From Heterohyrax brucei (Eukaryota; Chordata; Mammalia; Hyracoidea; Procaviidae), in assembly GCA_028571685.1 (NCBI GenBank), contig CM053144.1, forward strand, positions 97,060,171 to 97,124,170: a DNA stretch of 64,000 nucleotides, given 5' to 3'. Position 1 is the stretch's first letter. The number at the start of each line of letters is the position of its first letter. This document shows positions 56,707-64,000 of this stretch, piece by piece. The notes under the pieces are model-generated. The model did no database searches and was not told where the DNA came from. It saw only the letters and a list, made by a program, of their open reading frames with translations. The translations under genes were made by a program, and so were the position numbers.

Positions 56707-57672
56707 TATTCACACAATGGAATATCATGCAATGATAGAGAACAGAGATGAATTTGGGAAACATTTCATACCACGGTAGACTCTGGATGGCATTATACTG
56801 AGTGAAATTAGTCAATTTCAAAAGGATAGATACTGTATGAAACCACTATTATAAGAACTCAAGAAATAGTTTAAACACAGAAGAAAACGTTCTTTGATGT
56901 TTGCGAAGGTAAACTGGGTAGAAAAGGGGTATTCCCTAATCAGATAAATACAAGAGTTATTTAGGTGAAAGGAGAGACAAGACACAGTAGAGAAGAAGTC
57001 AGCACGAATGGACTCAACCCAAAGCTTAAGCGTATTCTAAATAAAACTAAACACTGAGAGACAGATAACAGGGTCTGGACCGTGGTTTCAGCAGCAGGCC
57101 ATCTAAGCAGCATCAATTAGTCTCAATCTACCTGGAGCAAAGGGAGAAAGAAGAATATCAAAGATACAAGTGTGAGCTAAAGAGACAGAAAGGGCCACAC
57201 ATACCAGAGATGTGTCAACCTGAGACTGAAAGAACAAGATCGTGTCAGCCACCAGCAAACACTGCCTTTACTCAACAAAGAGTCCCTGATGAGCCTTGAT
57301 GGTCTGACAGACTGGAGGGTTCCTGGAAAACATGGGCTCTGCACTCTCCCATAGCCCAGAACTGAAATCATTCCAGAAGCTGACTCCTCAAAGATTGAAC
57401 TGGCCTGTAAGTCATAAAATGGTACCGGCGAAGAGTGTGCTTCTTGGCTTGGATAGATGTAGAAGACTAACTTGAATGCTTCAGTCTGGAGACAAGAGGA
57501 GAAGACAGAGGGACACAGGAGCTGGCTAAAAGGACGTGGTAAATGTGAGGTGCCCGGGAGGAGTGCATTGCCATAGCGTGGGGAGAGCAGCTAGGGTCAC
57601 ACGGCAAAGTGTAAGTTTTTGCATGAAAAACTATCTTGAATTTTAAACGTTCACTTTCAAACACAATGGAAA

Positions 57673-58327
57673 AAGTTTAAAAAGACTTAATTGAGTTTCT
57701 TTCAGATACATCTTACTTTCCACATGTATAATTCTAATATAATCAGTATTTGTTATTTTTTTCTTTTACCCAATGTGGTATTCTCTGGAGGAGATGGAAA
57801 GTAGCATCATGTGAAGACTTGTTCAGTATGACAGGTAAATTAACAAAATCTTCATATTTTGATATCCATCTTCAAATGGAGATGCCAGACAGTATCATAA
57901 TTTAAAAGGAAAAATCTAATGCTGTTTTCATCACTGATGATTTAAAGTAAATATACGTTCCAAGAAGCTGTCTGCACAACCATATAGGGATGGCTGTCTT
58001 GATCTAAATTGGCACTGCCAAGGTTGCTGTCATGTAAACAGGATGATGTTCTCTGACTGTGACATGAGTTGCTGTAACTGAGGAGTGTATGCAAGCCAGC
58101 CTGTTAGACACAGGTTATTCTTCCTCAAACATGTACTATTTCCACTTTCATCCTTGTTACCAGTCCCTCCATGACTGACATTGTCCATGTCCATTACCCT
58201 TTTGGCCAATGACCATATCCTACAAACAATTAGGGAATTCCAAAGCCCTTTTTTTTTTTGAATCTCAATAATCTGTTTAAAATAACTCCATTGTGCTACT
58301 TTTTTTAATTGATTTTTTTAAATGATA
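57673..58327. other. Single-copy sequence
   Basis: No repeat or gene recognised. Run of T at 58250-58259. Confidence 0.35.
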
Positions 58328-58405
58328 CACTTCCTAAACCCAGTGCTGTCGAGCCTGTTTTGACTCATAGAGACCCTATAGGTCAGAGCAGACCTGCCCC
58401 ATAGA
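58328..58405 (-). repeat. AfroSINE 3' half
   Basis: 'CCTAAACCCAGTGCTGTCG' and 'GACCCTATAGGTCAGAGCAG' in antisense, truncated at 'GCCCCATAGAATAG'. Confidence 0.8.
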
Positions 58406-58844
58406 ATAGCTTTAAAGAATTGAGAAATAATTCTTTTTAGTAAATTAGTACACTTAAGGTTTAAAACCTTGATGACTAGGAATACATGATATGGGGAAAA
58501 TAAAAAAATAGAAAGGTTTAGATATCTTGTTAAAATTTTTAAGCTTGACATTGTTTTTTCTTGGTCATTTTATATCTCTGGATTTTGCTGCTACATCTTT
58601 GGAAAGACAATGAACTTTTTAAATCAATTCTCCATCAGAACTGTTGAGAGCACTATGACTGTCCAGATGATTTACTTAGTGTGTCCTACTAGGATTCTTC
58701 GTTGCTTGCATGCATTGGTTTTAGAGTTTTCCTTCAGTATCTCCACAGGGCATTCTCACATGCTTCACTTTAGAGATCATTCAAGGAATGTTGTTGTCAT
58801 GTACTAGTGAGCTTTTTCAAAATCCTGGTGATCTCTATGGCCTA
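58406..58844. other. Single-copy sequence
   Basis: No feature recognised. The ORF 58610-58807 has no family signature. Confidence 0.35.
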
Positions 58845-58975
58845 ACTAATCCATAGAGTTTCCCAAGTAGTAAGATTTATGCCAGGTATTTTCTCCCATG
58901 GAGCAGCTGGTAGATTTGAACTGGCAGCCTTCTGAACTCCAAGCACTGAACCATTGTACCATCAGGCCTCCTCGT
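58845..58975 (-). repeat. Long-type AfroSINE head fragment
   Basis: 'CCATAGAGTTTCCCAAG', 'CCATGGAGCAGCTGGTAG', 'ATTTGAACTGGCAGCC' and 'CTGAACCATTGTACCATC' in antisense. Confidence 0.75.
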
Positions 58976-59339
58976 TCAAGTATACCACGTTTCAAATAAT
59001 TTCAGGGCAGAGTTTAACTGCAGATACACAAAAATTAATGACAATCCCTTGATGCAAATCAGGTAATACCAATTAAATAATCTTTCCAATGTGTCAAACA
59101 CAGTTATAGAAAAGAAAAAAAGAACTTTACATATCTAATTGCTAAAGTAAATTAGCCAAGCTGTAACTTGTGCCTAAATGAAATAAGCAAGATAAAATTT
59201 GAAAGATAGCTTTTTGTTTGTTTGTTTGTTTTAGTGAACTATAAACTTTTTTAGTTCAAAACAGATTTCACCACTCAAGTCATGGATTGAATAATGCGAT
59301 TTTGATTTCTTCCAGGAATGTGTGTGTATGTATACATGT
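58976..59339. other. Single-copy sequence
   Basis: No feature recognised except a TTTG run near 59212-59231. Confidence 0.35.
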
Positions 59340-59503
59340 ATAGGAAACCCTGGTGGCATAGTGGTTAAGTGTTATATCTGCTAACCACCAGGTCGGCTGT
59401 TTGAATCTGCCAGGTGTTCCTTGGAAACTCTGTGGAGCAGTTCTACTCTGTCCTGTAGGGTTGCTATGAGTCAGATTTGACTCCATGGCAGTAGGTTTGA
59501 TTT
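59340..59503 (+). repeat. AfroSINE
   Basis: Full-length sense: 'GGAAACCCTGGTGGCATAGTGG', 'GGTCGGCTGTTTGAATC', 'CCTGTAGGGTTGCTATGAGTC', tail 'GGCAGTAGGTTTGATTTG'. Well preserved, so probably young. Confidence 0.95.
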
Positions 59504-60427
59504 GTGGGGGTGTTGTTTTTTGTTTTTACACATATATATGGTATACATAAGATCTTTTTGAATGAATGCATGTAAATCTTTTGGCATCATCCCAGGATTA
59601 ACTGCATTAGAATATCCTTATCTCCATATGTGACTGATTCTTTTCCCACAAAAAAAATGATGCTGAGATTTTTTACTTCTAATCCTTTCTTCTGTTATCT
59701 CACCCAGTTCACACAAGCTCAAAACATGCTGCTTTTTCACTCACCATGACAGTGTTCTTCCGGTCTGAGCTAAGGCTGATGGCAGAATCCCCCAACTCAG
59801 TCCTCACTGAACTACCATTCTGGCTGCTCAGGCAACTACCCTCTCTTTTTTTTCTCAATTTCATTGTCACACAATCAGGGTAAAATTTCCCCTGCTCTCT
59901 ACAAAATAATTTTCTTTCATCAACCTTTCTATTCTGAGTACATCAATATTCTAATTAAAATATCAGCTTCCCTCATCTTTACCAAGACATAACTCATTTT
60001 TTCTCTAACTCAGGTGGCAACTTACCATTTCCAATCATTTTTCATTCTTGACACTTCTCTAAAACATTTTGTTCCTCTCGTCAACACCTCATAAACACAT
60101 TTGAGTTTAATTGTAAACATTTCTACTTACATTTATTTATATTTTGACCTGCAAGAGCAGTATTTAATTATTTAAACTTTTTATATCTGTTTTCATGACA
60201 CATTAATTTATCGAAGAAAAGATAACAAATGTCCCTACCATTCTATGTCTGTCACAGTATATATTACGAAGTACCGCACAGAGAACATTCTCAGTAAATG
60301 TGAACGACAGGAGTGATATGTTAAAACATTCAATGACAAATTTGTAAATATACCATTTTTTTCAAAACAGAATTTGAGGTGTCACCTGTACATGTCATCC
60401 TAGGTGGCCTTGTGTCTTTTAAAGATG
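59504..60427. other. Single-copy sequence
   Basis: About 0.9 kb, pyrimidine-rich in its middle part. No repeat or exon recognised. Confidence 0.35.
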
Positions 60428-60596
60428 CACGTGTTGTTGTTGCTGTTAGGTCCTGTCAAGTGGAGTCTACCTCATAGTCACCCTATAAGACCGAGTATAA
60501 CTGCCCCATGGAGTTTCCAAGGAGGAGCTGGTAGATTTAAACTGCCAACTTTTCAGTTAATAGCCAAGCTCTTAACAACTGTGCCACCATGGCTCT
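60428..60596 (-). repeat. AfroSINE
   Basis: 'GTTGTTGTTGCTGTTAGG' (RTE-type tail complement), 'TGCCCCATGGAGTTTCC', 'AAGGAGGAGCTGGTAG', 'CTTAACAACTGTGCCACC'. Confidence 0.85.
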
Positions 60597-60914
60597 ATGC
60601 ATGTGTAAGAATATTTATTTTAGTGGCTTTATTACAATATTTCAACTAGTTTTCCTTCAGAACTACAATTATGTCAATGAGGACAAAAAAATCTGATAAG
60701 TGATCTTACTATGAGTAATTAATACTAAAGACCAGTAAATAACTATTTCTATCTTAAGGCATGTAGTGCATTTTAAAAACTTATTATTTTTCTCATTCCA
60801 CCTTTAAAATATTTTTTGTTAACAAATTCATTCATTCCATAAATACTGAGAAAGAGCTTAATCCTTATCACTCCTGGTTTCCTCATCTGTAAGATGTATT
60901 AGGCAGGGAGGATT
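60597..60914. other. Single-copy sequence
   Basis: 'GTTTCCTCATCTGTAAGATG' near 60879 hints at an antisense MIR/L2 remnant. Too short to call. Confidence 0.35.
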
Positions 60915-61062
60915 AAACCAAAACAAATAAACCAAACCTATTGCCAATGAGTCTATTTTGAATGACAGAGACCCTATAGAACAGAGTGGAACATCTTCAT
61001 AAGGTTTTCAAGGAGTGGCTGTTGGATTTGAACTGTCAAACTTTTGATTAGCAGCTGAACAA
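60915..61062 (-). repeat. AfroSINE
   Basis: 'AAATAAACCAAACCTATTGCC', 'GACCCTATAGAACAGAGTGG', 'GGAGTGGCTGTTGGATTTG', 'GATTAGCAGCTGAAC'. Head missing. Confidence 0.85.
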
Positions 61063-61292
61063 GTGTGAAAACAGAATACTGCTCTCATTTACTGGATAAA
61101 TGGAGGGTGAGTTCGCAATATGCACACGTTTTGAGCCATAAATTCTATTTTCGGGGATTTATCTTGAGGAAATAATCCTAGATGAGTAAAAATACTTTCA
61201 TTATTTACCTTCAAACATATTAACTTAAACTTCATTAGAATGTTAATCAGAATAGTGACTTTGACTATTCAGAAGAATAATTATTAACTGAG
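61063..61292. other. Single-copy sequence
   Basis: No feature recognised. Confidence 0.35.
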
Positions 61293-61321
61293 GAGTCCGA
61301 CTCGATGGTACTTGGCTTGGC
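61293..61321 (+). repeat. Tail-only AfroSINE micro-fragment
   Basis: AGTCCGACTCGATGGTACTT followed by GGCTTGG with no SINE body. No clear target duplication visible. Confidence 0.6.
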
Positions 61322-61674
61322 CAAGGTATAAAAGTTACATTTCTTAGATTTAATGTTTTTCCTGCATTTATTCTAAAAAGCATTAAGCATTTTGATGAAA
61401 CTTAGTGACCTCAGTTTCTGGGTTCATACTCAAGTTATGCTATCAGTTACAAACCAATGTAAAGCCCATTTTATGTTTATCAAAGTTCCTAACCAATGCT
61501 TAGGTTTAAAAGTTTACCATCTGAATCTCTTGTCTTTCATTTATTTCCTAATTTGATTAAAAATTTATACCCAGAATAATAGCCTGATGTGAGAAAAAAA
61601 TTTTACTTTTATATTACCTTATTTATTCCATTTTCATTTCTCTTCATTTCTTTGCATGTGTACACATGCATGAG
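61322..61674. other. Single-copy sequence
   Basis: No feature recognised. Confidence 0.35.
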
Positions 61675-61707
61675 GGTGTGTGTGTGTGTATGTGTGTGTG
61701 TGTGTGT
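61675..61707. repeat. (TG)n microsatellite
   Basis: Sixteen or so TG units with one TA interruption. Confidence 0.95.
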
Positions 61708-61734
61708 AGACTCTGGCTCTGGGTGTGATTCCCC

Positions 61735-61850
61735 CCTTCTTTTAGTTTTCATTGTGTTTTAGGTTAAAGTTTTACAGAGGAAATTAGTTCCTCATTAAAC
61801 AACTAATACACAAATTGTTTTCTAAAATTGGTTGCCAACCAGTGGTGTGA
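61735..61850 (-). mobile_element. L1 3' UTR end fragment (antisense)
   Basis: 'GTGTTTTAGGTTAAAGTTTTACAGAGG' and 'TTAGTTCCTCATTAAACAAC' resemble the antisense of an afrotherian L1 3' UTR. Recognition from memory, unconfirmed. Confidence 0.4.
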
Positions 61851-62837
61851 ATAACAAAAAGTTTGAAAAGGAAAATAAAAATTTCTTCTTTATCAGTTAT
61901 TACCAGACATAATACAAAACATGTTACCCTTCTCGTTACCTCTGCTCAGTTATCAATATAGATGATTATAGCTAAGCAATGTCTGAGTCACTTGAAGACT
62001 TGAAATTTCATAAATTGTTAGCAAAATAGCAGAAGCATGACATATGTATTTATTCTCCACTGCTAAATCAACTTGTTTGCCATCACATTTTACCTTATCT
62101 TGCTGGTCTTTGGCTCAGTATTATTACATTATTAGTAGTAGTAAACAGCTTTTTCAGTAAGGCAACATAGCGAATGCTGCCAATAATTACAGAATAGCCT
62201 ATCTTTTTCAAAATTCAAGAGTAGAAATCTTGTAATAAAAGGTATGGTTAGCTACTATACAAGAAGACTAATGGTTTGTGCATGCTGTAGATATAATCAA
62301 AGAAAAGCAAAGATGATTTCAGGCTTAGTATATTGAAAGTTATTCTCAGCCAAAACTTAGCTGAATTCACAATATAATCTGTACTAATACAAGACTCTGT
62401 GTATCTCACAGCAAACTACTCCAAAAGTCTACTTACTGTTGATTAGTTTTAGCTTGTCTTCATAATTCAAAGTCGATTTCCAGATATTAAAAGGGAATAA
62501 AATATAAGAAAATGGAAATGGAAAGAAATGAATAGATTAATTTTAATGAGAAAAATGTTTAAATTCTTCATAGCAAAAAAGAGAGCACATTTATATAAAT
62601 GGGCAATTAACTTCAATATAAATTTTCAAGTTATAAAATAGTGTAAAACATACTAAAATAGATGTAAAATATCCAACTCCATTAGCAATCCTTTAAACTA
62701 GAGTTATTTAAAATAATAACTTCGTTAGCAAATTGTTAAAATAAGAACATGATACATTAAACTGAGAAGTCAAAAAAAAAAAAAAATCCAGTGCTGGTAA
62801 GGGTGCACGAAATTAGAATCTCGTAATGACTGAATCC
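61851..62837. other. Single-copy AT-rich sequence
   Basis: No recognised feature. Confidence 0.35.
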
Positions 62838-62978
62838 CAGTCAATCCTTTGCCATCAAATGAATTCCAACTCATAGTGAGTCTGTAGGTTTTCTGAAACT
62901 GTAAATCTCTGCCCTGTGTTTTTCCCACAGAGTGGCTGATGGTTTTGAAATGCCTACCTCCCATGCTACTAGGGCTTT
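62838..62978 (-). repeat. Long-type AfroSINE, diverged
   Basis: 'CAATCCTTTGCCATCAAATG', 'CCAACTCATAGTGAGTC', 'CACAGAGTGGCTGATGG', 'CATGCTACTAGGGC' in antisense. Confidence 0.7.
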
Positions 62979-63124
62979 TTTGATGACTAAAGGGAGCAGA
63001 AACTTTCTTTAACAAGAAAGTTAAAAATACACCATTTATGAATTATCAGTTTTGTTTTTATCTTAAAGAGATAACCAGATATGTGTGAATGTATTTTCTT
63101 AGCTTCAAAGATATTTATCATTGT

Positions 63125-63706
63125 TGTCTTAGGCTAGATACTCTAGAGAAGCAAAACCAGTGCTCAAGCAAAACCATTTTTCAAAAAAATGGCTTACACG
63201 GCTGTGGAGTCTGGCAAGGCCTGAATCTCTGGATCAGGCACTGGACCAGAAGTTTCTCCTGACTTAGATGATTGCTGGCATTGCCATCGAACCAGAATTC
63301 ATGGGTCAGATGGAATGCTGCTGGCTCAAGTCCCAAGAGCTGGATGATGACAAAGCAGATGCAGGATCCAGAGCAAGAGTGAGACTTTCCAGAGAATCCA
63401 TAGGTATCGGATGCAGGTCACATGCTTTTGGAAACTCCCCTTACATCAAATACTTAAGTGTGGTGGTGACTTCAGTACGGCTGTGCTTGAGTCATGCCCT
63501 TCAGTAAGGGGACAACTCAAGATACACCTCTCTAATCTTGCCTCATTAATACATGGAGGTTTAGGATTTACAACACATAAAATGGAGTATAGTTGCACAA
63601 TACCATGAAACGAAGGACAGTTACATCAGATTACAAAACGGAGTAAAATTATACAGTACTGTGAATCATGGACTTCCCAAGTTGACATATAACATGAGCT
63701 GTCACA
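63125..63706 (-). mobile_element. MaLR-type LTR
   Basis: Starts TGTCTTAGGCTAGATAC and ends GAGCTGTCACA on the plus strand, i.e. antisense LTR. The second half ('CCTCATTAATACATGGAGG', 'TTCCCAAGTTGACATATAAC') matches the 3'-to-5' order seen in the LTR at 26349. The first half ('TCTAGAGAAGCAAAACCAGTG', 'GTGGAGTCTGGCAAGGCC') is a different MaLR flavour. ORFs at 63268-63507 and 63411-63608 are LTR sequence. Confidence 0.65.
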
Positions 63707-63792
63707 ATGGCATTATATCTACTAGCAAAAAATGCCCAAAGACTGTTGAACAGCCTAACAAACAATATAAATCTACGTAATGCAATGCCACA

Positions 63793-64000
63793 TCTTATTG
63801 TGGCTGTTAGGTTACATCAAGTGGGTTCAGACTCATAGAATAAAACAATTGGCAGTCCTGGGCCATCCTCACAAGTGCTCGAGCCTGCTGTGGTAGCCAC
63901 TGGGTCAATCCATCGTGCTGAGGTTCTCCCTCTTTTTTGCTGATCTTCAGCTCTCCTCTACCAAGCATGATGTCCTTCTCCAGGAGCTGGTCCCTCCTGA
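63793..64000 (-). mobile_element. RTE/BovB-like LINE, 3' end (antisense), cut by window edge
   Basis: 'GGCTGTTAGGTTACATC', 'CACTGGGTCAATCCATCG' and 'CCAAGCATGATGTCCTTCTCC' parallel the antisense RTE end at 36740-37000. Continues beyond the window. Confidence 0.85.

Larger units (their letters stand above)
52336..56870 (+). pseudogene. L1 ORF2 remnant
   Basis: ATG at 52336 opens MTALNSYLSVIMLNVTRLNA, then 'RMAEWIKKKT', the normal start of the L1 endonuclease domain. The catalytic polymerase box lies in the 54438-54665 frame as LFANDITLY, so the first Asp of Phe-Ala-Asp-Asp has become Asn. The C-terminal part at 55303-55575 reads 'WIKDLNVKSKTIKIMEEKVGA', normal for ORF2. Many frameshifts plus two SINEs and a mariner interrupt it. 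Confidence 0.85.
49735..57672 (+). mobile_element. L1, near full length, inactive, with nested insertions
   Basis: Runs from a 5' UTR start (GGCAGGGCTAGGATGGCAGA) to a 3' UTR ending 'CACAATGGAAAAAGTTT'. It holds a 5' UTR (to about 50.9 kb), a decayed ORF1 region (about 50.9-51.95 kb), ORF2 (from 52336) and a 3' UTR of about 0.8 kb with 'GAAGAGTGTGCTTCTTGG', 'GAGGAGTGCATTGCC' and 'GGAGAGCAGCTAGGGTCACA'. After subtracting three SINEs and one mariner it is about 6.9 kb, a complete-element length. I did not find a clear target duplication. Confidence 0.9.

Overview
The window is non-coding, AT-rich, CpG-poor vertebrate DNA from a placental mammal, most likely an afrotherian and specifically a paenungulate (elephant, sea cow or hyrax; elephant is my best guess). 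The clues are about 30 copies of the tRNA-derived AfroSINE family (head reading 'CCTGGTGGCATAGTGG', Pol III B box 'GGTCGGCAGTTCAAATCC'), several copies of an RTE/BovB-like LINE whose 3' end resembles the tail of some of these SINEs, L1 elements, and MaLR-type LTRs. Older mammal-wide repeats (MIR, L2, a hAT relic) form the background. I find no convincing host protein-coding exon, no rRNA or tRNA gene, and no CRISPR or operon. Every open reading frame is short, and the longer ones are explained as transposon sense or antisense sequence. The window reads as intergenic or deep intronic DNA.

Layout. 1-1100: L1 5' UTR fragment followed by an RTE 3' end. 2951-6152: near-full-length but dead RTE. 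6.6-7.2 kb: very old antisense L1. 8-9.8 kb: SINEs and a solo MaLR LTR. 9.8-11.8 kb: L2 and MIR relics. 12-13.2 kb: single-copy sequence with clustered homeodomain/TALE/POU-like motifs. 13.7-14.5 kb: SINE/RTE cluster. 16.1-16.6 kb: second solo LTR. 17.77-17.87 kb: unexplained long hairpin. 20.4-20.6 kb: recent 117-bp tandem duplication. 21.9-26 kb: mostly single copy. 26.3-28.1 kb: minus-strand MaLR provirus (LTR-internal-LTR). 28.3-34.2 kb: mostly single copy with MIRs, a hAT relic and a SINE carrying a micro-insertion. 34.2-37.1 kb: internally deleted RTE and an antisense RTE end. 40.3-40.9 kb: L1 with an inverted 5' part. 41.2-45.0 kb: minus-strand L1 bounded by a perfect 11-bp target duplication. 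47.5-48.1 kb: foldback mariner. 49.7-57.7 kb: near-complete plus-strand L1 holding three SINEs and a second foldback mariner. 57.7-64 kb: single-copy DNA with SINEs, another MaLR LTR and an RTE end running off the window.

The most interesting signals concern retroelement biology: tail-only SINE micro-insertions of about 24-38 bp (two with clear target-site duplications), a mariner family in which both copies share a foldback architecture, a tandem-monomer L1 5' UTR, and a conspicuous inverted repeat of unknown origin. I see no evidence for a wholly new gene system. All repeat-family assignments come from recognition of sequence and were not confirmed by a database search.
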